Assembly: GCA_937899935.1 (NCBI GenBank)
Contig: CALCOW010000180.1
Coordinates: forward strand, 1-22,647
DNA from: an uncultured Phycisphaerae bacterium
Lineage (GTDB): Bacteria > Planctomycetota > Phycisphaerae > Phycisphaerales > SM1A02
Length of the DNA: 22,647 bases
Reading direction: 5' to 3'
How positions within the stretch are numbered: the first letter of the stretch is position 1; each line of letters opens with the position of its first letter. The translations under genes and the position numbers were made by a program. Positions 15,189 through 22,647 of the stretch are shown in pieces. The notes under the pieces were generated by a model. It was not told the origin of the DNA and did no database searches. It saw only the letters and a list, made by a program, of their open reading frames with translations.

Positions 15189-15983
15189 CTCGTGTAATGC
15201 AACGCCCGGATCACTGTGTCGAAGGAGGGATTCTCCGACGAGGGCAATGTGAATTCCTGCTTCACGAAGTCGAACTAGGTCTGCGTTGCTCGTAATGGCT
15301 GACTCACCTACAACACGGCTCGTATTTTGAAGTGTGCCAGCCAATTCAATGCAATTTGTAAGATCGGATTTCAGTGTGGCTAAATTACGATTGTTGATAC
15401 CTAGCAGGCATTGTTGCCAACCACACTCATCAAGCAATGCAGTTATTCGTGATAGATTTTGTGAGCTGTGTACTTCGATTAGTGTCGTCATACCTAGTTC
15501 ATGAGAGAGTTTCATCATTTCTTGGAGTCGTTCATCGGTTAGGATCTCAGCAATGAGTAAAACGGCATCCGCACCGTAGTAACGAGACTCCCAGATCTGA
15601 TAGGGATCAATAAGAAAATCTTTACGTAGAATTGGGCAATCAACAGCATTGCGTACACGCCCAATATCATCAATTCTTCCACCGAAAAAAGGCATGTCGG
15701 TGAGACAAGAAATAGCTGAAGCACCAAATTTGGCATATTGGTAAGCAAGGACAGCCGGGTCATATGACTCCATAAACACACCGCCCGAAGGACTCTTCTG
15801 TTTGACTTCTGCAATCACACGGACTGAAGTAGTAGGATCGATGCTCATGACAGCACGACAGAAGTCGCGTACAGGCATTGCATCAGTCACACGTGTGGCA
15901 AGTTCGGCCGGTGAAAGATGTGCGCGCCGGGCTTCGACTTCCTGTTTCTTAAGAAAAACGATCTCGTCTAGGATCGTGCTCAT
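15171..15983 (-). CDS. trpC: indole-3-glycerol-phosphate synthase
   Basis: A 270-residue (beta/alpha)8 barrel with all TrpC hallmarks: VIAEVKQKSPSGG (Glu59, Lys61, Ser64), PILRKDFLID (Lys121), TLIEVHS (Glu170), LGINNRNL (about 194-201) and VVGESAI. It closes the indole ring of carboxyphenylaminodeoxyribulose-5-phosphate in tryptophan synthesis. It stands alone, with no other trp biosynthetic gene in the window, although trpS lies about 1 kb away. Its ATG at 15983 shares the palindrome CATG with the start of the divergent membrane protease gene, leaving no intergenic DNA. Its 3' end overlaps the glycosyltransferase gene by 18 bases. No strong ribosome site is visible. Confidence 0.93.
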   Translation of the reverse strand: MSTILDEIVFLKKQEVEARRAHLSPAELATRVTDAMPVRDFCRAVMSIDPTTSVRVIAEVKQKSPSGGVFMESYDPAVLAYQYAKFGASAISCLTDMPFFGGRIDDIGRVRNAVDCPILRKDFLIDPYQIWESRYYGADAVLLIAEILTDERLQEMMKLSHELGMTTLIEVHSSQNLSRITALLDECGWQQCLLGINNRNLATLKSDLTNCIELAGTLQNTSRVVGESAITSNADLVRLREAGIHIALVGESLLRHSDPGVALHELLGGS

Positions 15984-16908
15984 GGTCGGCAGCTTTCTCT
16001 TGGCTATTGGGATGGCAAGTACTTCAGTTATAGCTGGTTCTATCGAAGTTGATCAAGTAGATGCCGTTTCGAGCCCAGTATCCACGGACATGACTTCGTA
16101 TTGGCACCTCGCCCTATGGGGCATTCTTGCTCTCATCGCCTTTGGAGTGTGGCATCGTTTACGACTTTTCGTTTTACCTGCCAACCGAATACCGGATGGT
16201 GACGTCAATACAATGGGTGGGGCACTTGGTTGCTTTGTTCTTGCATTTGTCATGCTGCTGCTCGCCACCTTGGGTAGAGGCTTTGCAGCCGGGGCATTTG
16301 ACCAGACGGCTGACCTGACACTACGCACCATGTGGTTTTTGATGCTCGGTGGAACACTCGCTCAATTACCGATTGCTATTTACTTTTTTATTAAATGCAG
16401 CACCAGCAAAGAGATGGTGGGGCCATCTGTTGGAAAGTCATTTGGCCTTGGCGTGCTTGGACTCATACTCGTACTTCCAGTGGTCTTTTTTGCTCTGAAT
16501 GTCGGCTATACGCTTCAGATGTGGATGACCGGCATTGAGGGAGATGGTATTGCCCACAGTGGCCTAGAGCTCATCGTGGGCGATCAAGATAGGGCCTATC
16601 TTGTACCGGTTCTGTTCCTTGTGATTGTCGCGATACCTATATTGGAAGAAATCCTCTACAGAGGATTGGTTCAACGTGGGTTCCGAGGACTTGGCTTTCC
16701 ACCGTGGTTCGCTATTTTCGCAGCGAGTTTGCCGTTCACTATGATGCACATTGGCGTGGTTGAACCAGCGGCTTTGTTAGGCCTATTCGTTCTTTCTTTG
16801 GGCTTTGGATGGGTCTATGAGCGTGGTGGATCGATCATGGCACCAATCGTTCTTCATGCCGGATTCAACGGAGTTAACGCAGGCTATGCGCTGTTGATCC
16901 CTGCCTGA
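15982..16908 (+). CDS. CPBP (CAAX/Abi) family intramembrane metalloprotease
   Basis: 308 residues from the ATG at 15982 (AGGA 8 bases upstream). The first 20 residues look like a signal sequence or first membrane segment, and about 6-8 hydrophobic segments follow (42-58, 80-98, 115-137, 155-175, 207-221, 242-280). The CPBP motifs are complete: EEILYR (Glu222, Glu223, Arg227), TMMHIGV (His256) and LHAGFNG (His292). The family includes prenyl-protein proteases and bacteriocin-immunity proteins; the substrate here is unknown. It diverges from trpC with overlapping start codons and precedes trpS by 14 bases, probably in one transcript. Met11 (16012) is an alternative start that would keep the membrane topology. 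Confidence 0.85.
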   Translation: MVGSFLLAIGMASTSVIAGSIEVDQVDAVSSPVSTDMTSYWHLALWGILALIAFGVWHRLRLFVLPANRIPDGDVNTMGGALGCFVLAFVMLLLATLGRGFAAGAFDQTADLTLRTMWFLMLGGTLAQLPIAIYFFIKCSTSKEMVGPSVGKSFGLGVLGLILVLPVVFFALNVGYTLQMWMTGIEGDGIAHSGLELIVGDQDRAYLVPVLFLVIVAIPILEEILYRGLVQRGFRGLGFPPWFAIFAASLPFTMMHIGVVEPAALLGLFVLSLGFGWVYERGGSIMAPIVLHAGFNGVNAGYALLIPA

Positions 16909-16922
16909 TACAGTACCCACCC

Positions 16923-17990
16923 ATGGCTGCCAAGAACCGTCCAGTCGTACTTACCGGTGATACACCCACAGGGCAATTGCATCTGGGCCATTATTTTGGT
17001 TCAGTCAAGCGCCGTGTTGAAATGCAAGATTCACACGAGTGCTATTTCTTGCTGGCCAATATGCATGCTTTTACAACGAGGGCCGACAAATCCGAGGAGA
17101 TTCGCAACGACTGCTTTGACATCGTGCTAGATCACCTGGCCATGGGCATTGATCCCGACCGGTCTTCTATCTTTTTGCAGACAGAAGTACCAGCAATTTC
17201 AGAACTAACTTATTTGTTTGCCATGCTTCTTCCCTTTAATCGTGTGCTTCGAAATCCCACACTCAAAGACGAGATTAAAGTCAAAGGACTCGGTGACAAC
17301 TACAGTTTTGGATTCCCTCTGTATGCAGTGGGACAGACAGCAGACATCCTGGCTTTTCGAGCGCACAGTGTTCCGGTTGGAGAAGATCAAGTTCCTCACT
17401 TAGAGCTCACCCGGGAGGTGGCCCGACGCTTTAATCAAATGTACTGCGGAGTCTCTGATCAAGCTGAGGATCATGAGCATGTTGAACTGGGTGGTGTTTT
17501 TCCAGTGCCGCTAGCAGATGTAGGAAAGATCGGACGACTCGTCGGCACCGATGGTGTCAATAAGATGAGTAAGTCACTGAATAATGCCATCTTGATTACG
17601 GATACACCAAAACAAGTTCGCAAGAAAATGGGCAAACTCTATACCGGGCGTCAAAGTCCAACGGACCCTGGTGATACAGATAATGCCTTGTTTCATTATG
17701 TTGATGTCTTCATTGAAGATCCGGATCGTATCGCCGAGTTACGTGATCGCTATTCTCGAGGCGACAACATTGGTGATGGAGAGATAAAAGTTGAGATCGC
17801 CGAGTCGATTTCGAAATTACTCGAGCCGATGCAAGAGCGACGCCGCGCCTATGAAGGCGATAGAGACAGAATCTTAGCCATTCTGAAAGAGGGCTCTGAA
17901 AAAGCGATTGCCTCAACAGAGGCCACGCTCAATGCTGCAAAAGAGGCGGCCAACCTTCACTTCTTTGATCGAACAATACGCTATAGCTAA
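16923..17990 (+). CDS. trpS: tryptophanyl-tRNA synthetase
   Basis: A 355-residue class Ic synthetase with the HIGH-equivalent HLGH at 20-23 (in PTGQLHLGHYFGS) and KMSKS at 214-218. The tryptophan/ATP-pocket segments GQTADIL (137-143) and VGEDQVPHLELTREVA (152-167) are present. Length matches bacterial TrpS. It attaches tryptophan to tRNA-Trp in the cytoplasm. The ATG at 16923 has no clear ribosome site, so translation may be coupled to the CPBP protease gene that stops 14 bases upstream. Its stop overlaps the stop of the convergent flgH gene by 4 bases. No tRNA gene is nearby. Confidence 0.95.
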   Translation: MAAKNRPVVLTGDTPTGQLHLGHYFGSVKRRVEMQDSHECYFLLANMHAFTTRADKSEEIRNDCFDIVLDHLAMGIDPDRSSIFLQTEVPAISELTYLFAMLLPFNRVLRNPTLKDEIKVKGLGDNYSFGFPLYAVGQTADILAFRAHSVPVGEDQVPHLELTREVARRFNQMYCGVSDQAEDHEHVELGGVFPVPLADVGKIGRLVGTDGVNKMSKSLNNAILITDTPKQVRKKMGKLYTGRQSPTDPGDTDNALFHYVDVFIEDPDRIAELRDRYSRGDNIGDGEIKVEIAESISKLLEPMQERRRAYEGDRDRILAILKEGSEKAIASTEATLNAAKEAANLHFFDRTIRYS

Positions 17991-18883
17991 AACGCGAAGA
18001 TGGTATCAAGCACTTTTGAGATGATGCCTTTTTCGGCGCTCTTGGCAACTTGTCCGCCATGGATCTTCGAGATGTTTAGATCATGAATCTGATTAGAGAG
18101 AAGTGTGTTTGCTGCTGAAACATCTTCGGGTCGACAGATGCCCGTGAGTTGCATCTGCATAGTCTCTTCATCATTGCGTATAAAAGTGTTGGCCTCAAGC
18201 ACAAGTGTACCGTTGGGTAAGACCTCAATGACTTCTGCAGTAAGTCGACCAGTGAGATAATCTTCGCGTTCATATTCGCCTTCACCCAAGAATTCTTTTT
18301 CTGCCACAACTTCAAGTTGCGGCAGCAGTTGGCTCTTGCCTAGGAAGAGTTGAATGCCGGCCTGTGCACTGGGGTAATATGGAATCTCACCAGCAAGCCC
18401 ATACTCTTTGTCTGTTTCAAGTCCTTGCTCACTTACTGCCTGACTTGCTTCGCGCACAACGATTGTGATGAGATCATGTTTCTCAAATGATGGTGGTTCT
18501 GGCTCAGCTACAACAAACATGCTGAATGATTCGAGATGAGTAGGTGTTTCAGCTGAGTTTGATTGGTGTCTCGCATATTGAATGCCAACGGCTTGTGCCA
18601 TGAGTGATCCTGAAGGTCCATATTGTGGAGCAGCAGGTATCCAACTGGTTCCCATCATCTGTGGGAAGACTGGCTGCGACATGTCCAGTACTGGTTGTAC
18701 GAAGAGGGGATTTGACATGCCAGGGATGATGTCCCCATTAATCAGATTTGGCATCGGAGCCACGGGCATTGGCGTAATCGGCATTGGAGCAATTTGCATT
18801 GGCGCGGGTGCGATCTGTCGTGCTTCAGTCGTAGCGCCGATCGATACAGCCAAAGACGCCGCGAGTATTGTTCGAATCATCAT
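17987..18883 (-). CDS. flgH: flagellar L-ring protein FlgH
   Basis: A 298-residue secreted protein forming the outer-membrane ring around the flagellar rod. A signal peptide (1-21, cleavage likely after Thr-Glu-Ala) leads to a Met-Pro repeat (25-45). The FlgH core follows: GSLMAQ near 92, HDLITIVVREASQAVSEQ, and the C-terminal NGTLVLEANTFIRNDEE and TGICRPEDVSAANTLLS segments. E. coli FlgH is a lipoprotein, but here no Cys occurs in or near the signal peptide; the only Cys is in TGICRPED. A strong GGGAGG lies 6 bases before the ATG. It is the last gene of the flagellar run, 15 bases after flgA. FlgI is not adjacent, and the gene overlaps trpS by 4 bases. Confidence 0.9.
   Translation of the reverse strand: MMIRTILAASLAVSIGATTEARQIAPAPMQIAPMPITPMPVAPMPNLINGDIIPGMSNPLFVQPVLDMSQPVFPQMMGTSWIPAAPQYGPSGSLMAQAVGIQYARHQSNSAETPTHLESFSMFVVAEPEPPSFEKHDLITIVVREASQAVSEQGLETDKEYGLAGEIPYYPSAQAGIQLFLGKSQLLPQLEVVAEKEFLGEGEYEREDYLTGRLTAEVIEVLPNGTLVLEANTFIRNDEETMQMQLTGICRPEDVSAANTLLSNQIHDLNISKIHGGQVAKSAEKGIISKVLDTIFAF
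18750..18809. repeat. four imperfect 15-bp tandem repeats inside flgH
   Basis: Units begin at 18750, 18765, 18780 and 18795, each with a GGCATTGG-like core (the last TGCATTGG). On the - strand they encode a five-residue (Ala/Thr)-Pro-Met-Pro-x repeat just after the signal peptide. The 15-bp period keeps the frame when copies are gained or lost. Confidence 0.75.
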
Positions 18884-18898
18884 GGAAGGCCTCCCGGA

Positions 18899-20029
18899 TC
18901 AGATACCGTCAGTGGCTAACGTTGTAGAAGTATTTGTCTGTGTATTGTTCGTTCGAGAAAAGTCTAAAACACACTCTCCAGCACCACTAATCACAGCGAT
19001 AAAAGACTGTTTCTCGCCCAATTTCTTTAGCTCAATCATCTGGCCGACAGCACCATCTTCTTGTGCCTTTGCTTGGCAGCGAAGCACATGGCCTCCAACA
19101 AGACAGTTCACCGTGATCATGTCACCACGCTTGACGACATTCTTTCGACGTACATCCGTTGCGTGAAGAAGATCTCCTTTGCGAAGATCACTTGTGGCAA
19201 CTCGACCCAAGGCGTAGTCGGGATGCGCATTTTCTTGGATGGCCGTTGGACTAAGCCACTTTGTGACAGGCTGCACATCGCGTTGGCGAATGGTCTCATT
19301 GCGGGCAATTCCTCGTTGAAGGACCGCGACTGTTGTTTTGAGTTGTGGCTTCACTAGTATGGAATGCTTTGAAAGTTTTGTATCGTTTTGCCACAGAACA
19401 ACATTGATTTGCATGCGATCACTTCTTTTTGTGAGCCCCGAAGAAGTTAATTCAAATCGATAAGAACTTGCGGCCAATGAAAGTTGTTCTTTATCATTGT
19501 TCGAGAAAGCAAGCCGCAAATCTGTGGCATCACTATTGAGTTGCTCCAAAATATGGATCGTTACAAAGCCACGCAAAGTTGGCTCAAGCACCAAAGAAGT
19601 GGCATCAATGAAGGGCGTTTCTTTTGGCGAAGCGATCTTTGTTAGTGGTTCAACGAGTGGCTCGATCGTCATAGCTTGCATGGCAAGTGGCGGTTGACTA
19701 ACAGCCGCAATTGCAGGCCGAACGATGACCTTAGAGCCACTAATGTTAATGAGTGCCCAGTTCACTTTTAGGTTGCGAAGTGACACCCGTACAGTTGCTA
19801 GAGGGATTTCAAATGCCCGATCCGATGTTGGTTTTGGCGCGATAACAGTCTCTGCAAGACTTTTTGAAATTTCTCCATCGAGAACTGCAATGTCTCCGAG
19901 TCGGACCGGTTGATCAGGTTGTTTAAGGCGGACGGATCGTTTGAGTTGAATAGTCTCTGCACCGGCAAGAGTTGATATCGTGATCATTAGTGCGAGGCAG
20001 ATAAGTAGGAGAAGGCGTGGGGCTGTCAT
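18899..20029 (-). CDS. flgA: flagellar P-ring assembly chaperone FlgA
   Basis: 376 residues from the ATG at 20029 (AGGA 10 bases upstream). This start gives a clean signal peptide (TAPRLLLLICLALMITIST, cleavage near Ala-Gly-Ala). The upstream open frame lacks family character. The C-terminal half carries the SAF-type FlgA domain: VLQRGIARNETIRQRDVQPV, RVATSDLRKGDLLHATDV, VKRGDMITVNCLVGG and a beta-rich end. The N-terminal ~200 residues are a long extension, as in many FlgA proteins outside the Enterobacteria. It acts in the periplasm to help FlgI form the P ring. It lies 43 bases after flgG and 15 before flgH. Domain identity is solid; the role of the extension is unknown. Confidence 0.85.
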   Translation of the reverse strand: MTAPRLLLLICLALMITISTLAGAETIQLKRSVRLKQPDQPVRLGDIAVLDGEISKSLAETVIAPKPTSDRAFEIPLATVRVSLRNLKVNWALINISGSKVIVRPAIAAVSQPPLAMQAMTIEPLVEPLTKIASPKETPFIDATSLVLEPTLRGFVTIHILEQLNSDATDLRLAFSNNDKEQLSLAASSYRFELTSSGLTKRSDRMQINVVLWQNDTKLSKHSILVKPQLKTTVAVLQRGIARNETIRQRDVQPVTKWLSPTAIQENAHPDYALGRVATSDLRKGDLLHATDVRRKNVVKRGDMITVNCLVGGHVLRCQAKAQEDGAVGQMIELKKLGEKQSFIAVISGAGECVLDFSRTNNTQTNTSTTLATDGI

Positions 20030-20072
20030 AGCAGTAAATCCTGGGTCAATATGAGGCAAAAGAAGATAGTGT

Positions 20073-20888
20073 CTAGAAGCGTCGCATGCGGAGTAGTGCT
20101 TGAAGCATCTCATCTGCGGCTTGAACAGCTTGGCTATTCATATCGAACGATCGCTGTGTGGTAATCAGATTCACAAGTTCGTTTACTGGATTGACATTTG
20201 ATTGCTCTTCAAAGCGTTGCATCAACATGCCTCGTCCTTCGACTGTTGGATAGTCAATGAATGGTTCGCCAGAGGCCTCTGTTTGGACATAAAGATTTTC
20301 GCCAATCTGGGCGAGACCGGTTTCGTTTGTAAACAGTGCTAGCTCAAGCCGTCCAAGTTCAACCAACTGAGGTGATCCAGGTTCTGGAGCCCACACATAG
20401 CCGTCGTTTGTGATCTGAACCGTGTTCACATTGATATTGGGTGGAATAACGATCTCAGGCAGAATCCGGCGACCCTGTGAGGTTGCCATCACCAATTCAC
20501 CTTCTGAGTTGGTTGTGAAGTTACCAGCTCGTGTGTAGGCCAGCCCATCGCTGATATCCGGATCAATCTGAACCACAAAGAAGCCACCGCCCTCAATCAT
20601 GACATCTAGAGGCTTGTCCGTTTTCTTGGCAGGCCCTTGGGTGAAGTCAAGTTGTGTGCCTGAGATGGTGGTACCAAGGCCGACGTACAGACCTGTTGGC
20701 CTTTCATCGGCAATAGAATTCTCTGCGCCGGGCTGGGCATATTCCATATAGAAGAGATCTTCAAAATTGGCGCGACTACTCTTGAAGCCAGGAGTTTGAG
20801 AGTTTGCCAAATTGTTTGCTGTAATCTCAAGAGACTGGCTCATGGCGCTCAAGCCAGTTGCAGCCGTGTTCATTCCTAAAAAACCCAT
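20073..20888 (-). CDS. flgG: flagellar distal rod protein FlgG
   Basis: A 271-residue protein with the N-terminal rod signature NTAATGLSAMSQSLEITANN followed by LANSQTPGFK. The central segment PLDVMIEGGGFFVVQ is typical of FlgG. The C-terminal rod helix has SNVNPVNELVNLITTQRSF and ends in EMLQALLRMRRF. It is exported through the flagellar type III apparatus and builds the distal rod. The ATG at 20888 has AAGGA 8-9 bases upstream. An upstream frame extension (to 20936) lacks rod sequence. It follows the flgF-like gene by 31 bases. Confidence 0.93.
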   Translation of the reverse strand: MGFLGMNTAATGLSAMSQSLEITANNLANSQTPGFKSSRANFEDLFYMEYAQPGAENSIADERPTGLYVGLGTTISGTQLDFTQGPAKKTDKPLDVMIEGGGFFVVQIDPDISDGLAYTRAGNFTTNSEGELVMATSQGRRILPEIVIPPNINVNTVQITNDGYVWAPEPGSPQLVELGRLELALFTNETGLAQIGENLYVQTEASGEPFIDYPTVEGRGMLMQRFEEQSNVNPVNELVNLITTQRSFDMNSQAVQAADEMLQALLRMRRF

Positions 20889-20919
20889 AGCAGTTTCCTT
20901 AGTTCTCAGAAGAGCGGTG

Positions 20920-21696
20920 TCAGGTGACCCGACCAAAGGTGTTGATCGCTTGACCCATAATGTTGTCTTGGTATTGCATCATGACTGTTGAAGCTTGAAT
21001 GGAACGACTCGCTTCAAGAAGGTTGACCATTGAGCGAATGGGATCGACATTACTTGACTCAATGAAACCCTGACGCACGGTGGCGTCGGATGCGATTAAT
21101 TCAGCTTTACTGTCCGAGGCAAAGCTGATGAGACTATCGCCTTTAGGTACTAACTCTTGTGGTGAATTCGTTGAGGCAAGACGAATCTTGCCTAGTTCAA
21201 CGCCGTTCTGTGTGACCTGTCCTTGGTTATCGATTGAGAATGGACCGGGTCCCACGGTGATTGGTTGATTCAGTTCATCTAAGATGGGAAGTCCTGTGGT
21301 GACCATCACGAGTTGACTATGACGATCGACGGTGAGCCGACCATCACGTGTGAATTGAAGTTGGCTTGGATCATCAACGGGGCCCTCACCAACGACAAAA
21401 AAACCATCACCGTCAATAGCAAGATCGGTGTACATGCCTGATTCTTGAATCAGACCTTGCTTGAGCGCCAGACGTGTGTCATCAGCAAGAGTGCTGCCGC
21501 CCAAGCTCTCAAGCATCAACTGTGGATTGGCCGTTGAAGAAGGATCTTCCAGACGTGCTGGTAGGCGTTGCATCGCTGCGACCATTGACTCCTTGAAGGC
21601 GGGGGTCTGGGCGTTCGCAAGATTGTTCGAAATGACGCCCATGCGATGCATATTGGTCAAAATGCCACTAGCTGAAAGGTAGAGTCCGTAGTTCAT
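20920..21696 (-). CDS. flgF: flagellar proximal rod protein, FlgF-like
   Basis: A 258-residue flagellar rod protein: MNYGLYLSASGILTNMHRM, then SNNLANAQTPAFKES at the N-terminus, the central DLAIDGDGFFVV turn, and SSNVDPIRSMVNLLEASRS near the C-terminus. Order and similarity to the next gene suggest FlgF, which joins the proximal rod to FlgG. Its ATG overlaps the stop of the upstream 66-codon ORF in an ATGA arrangement (21693-21696), so translation is probably coupled and no own ribosome site is needed. FlgF and FlgG paralogues are hard to tell apart by eye, so a second FlgG-like protein is the alternative. Confidence 0.87.
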   Translation of the reverse strand: MNYGLYLSASGILTNMHRMGVISNNLANAQTPAFKESMVAAMQRLPARLEDPSSTANPQLMLESLGGSTLADDTRLALKQGLIQESGMYTDLAIDGDGFFVVGEGPVDDPSQLQFTRDGRLTVDRHSQLVMVTTGLPILDELNQPITVGPGPFSIDNQGQVTQNGVELGKIRLASTNSPQELVPKGDSLISFASDSKAELIASDATVRQGFIESSNVDPIRSMVNLLEASRSIQASTVMMQYQDNIMGQAINTFGRVT

Positions 21697-21893
21697 GCCC
21701 TCGGCTCCCTTGGCGTGACATCATTGGCCTGAATGCTTTCGGGGTCAGTTGCTGTAGCCGTCAGATGTAAATCTGTGGCGAGGCGGGCCAAACGAATGGC
21801 CTCAGCTGCGAGAAGGTTGAGCACTTGCTCATCTTCATGAACACCAACAGGTCGGTTTCTAGCTTGTTTTGATCTCGTGAAGAGGTCCCTCAT
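21693..21893 (-). CDS. 66-residue protein at the head of the flagellar operon, unknown function
   Basis: The ATG at 21893 has a near-perfect AGGAG 7 bases upstream; an in-frame extension to 22019 has no such site. The product is small and soluble, with a basic N-terminus (residues 1-15), an amphipathic helix rich in Leu, Ala and Arg (about 20-44) and a polar, Pro-ending tail. No signal peptide or membrane segment is visible. Its TGA overlaps the flgF-like ATG by the classic ATGA. The strong ribosome site and coupling argue that it is translated and belongs to flagellar rod assembly or its regulation. I recognise no family; a small export chaperone is one guess. Confidence 0.65.
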   Translation of the reverse strand: MRDLFTRSKQARNRPVGVHEDEQVLNLLAAEAIRLARLATDLHLTATATDPESIQANDVTPREPRA

Positions 21894-22043
21894 ACGGCAC
21901 TCCTTTGCCCTTAATGGTGGAACACAAGAGAGAATGCAATCGCCATGCCGTTCTTTGAGAAAAGGCAAATAGGCCCTGGCAGCCCCAATATGAAGGTTTT
22001 GGCTGGATTGTTTGGTCAATTAGACAGGCGCAGGCATCACCGC

Positions 22044-22060
22044 TGCGCAGAGTTTGCGCA
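22044..22060. promoter_or_regulatory. tandem TGCGCA palindromes in the divergent flagellar/xer control region
   Basis: Two TGCGCA palindromes (22044-22049 and 22055-22060) are centred 11 bp apart, one helical turn, and a related GGCGCA lies at 22027-22032. They sit between the start of the flagellar run (21893) and the recombinase start (22142). They could be an operator for a dimeric regulator. No convincing -35/-10, sigma54 or sigma28 promoter could be placed here. Confidence 0.25.
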
Positions 22061-22141
22061 CGTTGAATAGGCAGTCTTTATTACCAAGGCAATTTTCCAG
22101 GAATGGGCGTGAGATACCTTTTTTATCCGATATGTCACCAG

Positions 22142-22647
22142 ATGCAGGCAACGACTCCATTTGATCAACCACTTCAGGCGTTCTTCAGCTACTTGCGTAT
22201 TGAGGCAGGCTTAGCTGAGGCTACCCTCGATGCCTATGGTCGCGATATAGCTCGACTGGTTCAGTTTCTCCAAGAAAATGGAATCGAGCACTTTGCTGCC
22301 ACGACACCAAGGTTACTGGCTGATCACATTCGCGATTTACATAAAGACCAAGGTCTCCAGCCAGCATCCGTTGCGAGGCACTTGTCAACACTACGGATGT
22401 GCTTTCGGTTTCTCAAAGCAACGGGTGTGGTCGAAGAGGATCCGACGAGACTTCTAGAATCACCCTCTCGATGGAAGAGGCTGCCCGGCGTCCTCACACC
22501 CAATCAAATGCGCAAACTGATTGAGGCAGCTAGTGAAGGAGCTGGCCGCCTCTGGATGCGCGACCGGGCGATTATCGAATGTATGTACGGAGGCGGGCTT
22601 CGTGCCAGTGAGGTGGGCCACATTCGTCTTACAGATTTCGAACAACG
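22142..22647 (+). CDS. xerD: XerC/XerD-type tyrosine recombinase (partial, N-terminal part)
   Basis: The first 168 residues are in the window. The SAM-like core-binding domain (about 8-95) includes FFSYLRIEAGLAEATLDAYGRD and ASVARHLSTLRMCFRFL. The catalytic domain begins near residue 115 with LPGVLTPNQMRKLIEA. The first catalytic arginine is Arg154 in GGGLRASEV. The rest, including the Tyr nucleophile, lies beyond 22647. The ATG at 22142 gives the usual length before the first helix; GTG at 22109, with AGGA upstream, would add 11 residues and cannot be excluded. Length and motif spacing fit the Xer proteins that resolve chromosome dimers at dif better than a phage or integron integrase. It diverges from the flagellar operon. 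Confidence 0.85.
   Translation, partial: MQATTPFDQPLQAFFSYLRIEAGLAEATLDAYGRDIARLVQFLQENGIEHFAATTPRLLADHIRDLHKDQGLQPASVARHLSTLRMCFRFLKATGVVEEDPTRLLESPSRWKRLPGVLTPNQMRKLIEAASEGAGRLWMRDRAIIECMYGGGLRASEVGHIRLTDFEQ

Noticed and set aside
21894..22141. sigma54 or sigma28 flagellar promoter
   Set aside because: The best GG-N10-GC and TAAA-N15 candidates each match too few consensus positions.

Overview
The window comes from the chromosome of a Gram-negative-type, flagellated heterotroph. An outer-membrane L-ring protein (FlgH) and a P-ring assembly factor (FlgA) point to a double-membrane envelope. Base composition looks roughly balanced. Planctomycetota (Phycisphaerae-like) would fit the gene mix, but this is inference from gene content and I could not test it.

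Layout. (1) 1-177: the tail of an unidentified + strand gene, followed by a convincing rho-independent terminator (216-255) and a structured 450-nt gap. (2) 629-5752: a nucleotide-sugar cassette. Oxidoreductase, N-acetyltransferase and aminotransferase genes overlap on the + strand. They face a - strand pair, a UDP-HexNAc 6-dehydrogenase and a metallo-beta-lactamase-fold hydrolase. The four sugar enzymes match the WbpA/B/E/D (WlbA/C/B) route to UDP-2,3-diacetamido-2,3-dideoxy-glucuronate, a building block of surface polysaccharide. (3) 5814-14444: a long - strand run for branched-chain amino-acid oxidation. In transcription order it holds a LiuC-like enoyl-CoA hydratase, a 375-nt leader region, a second enoyl-CoA hydratase, a long acyl-CoA dehydrogenase, leucine dehydrogenase, and E1alpha, E1beta and E2 of a branched-chain 2-oxoacid dehydrogenase. 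(4) 14457-17990: a compact mixed block of a family 2 glycosyltransferase, trpC, a CPBP membrane protease and trpS, with several overlapping gene ends and starts. (5) 17987-21893: a - strand flagellar operon reading small ORF, flgF-like, flgG, flgA, flgH. (6) 22142-22647: the start of a XerC/D tyrosine recombinase, divergent from the flagellar operon.

How they work together. Leucine dehydrogenase deaminates Leu/Val/Ile, and E1/E2 convert the 2-oxoacids to acyl-CoAs. The acyl-CoA dehydrogenase and the hydratases then carry out the next oxidation and hydration steps. No E3 (lipoamide dehydrogenase) or methylcrotonyl-CoA carboxylase is present, so these must lie elsewhere. The flagellar genes encode the distal rod and the outer ring.

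Most open to new biology are the 375-nt leader at 13275-13649 (TATAAT box, stable hairpins, mutually exclusive GGCC pairings and a 23-codon Leu-rich ORF with a perfect Shine-Dalgarno), the structured gap at 178-628, the 66-residue ORF translationally coupled to flgF, and a FlgH that lacks a lipobox but carries a Met-Pro repeat. I found no tRNA, rRNA, CRISPR array or insertion sequence.
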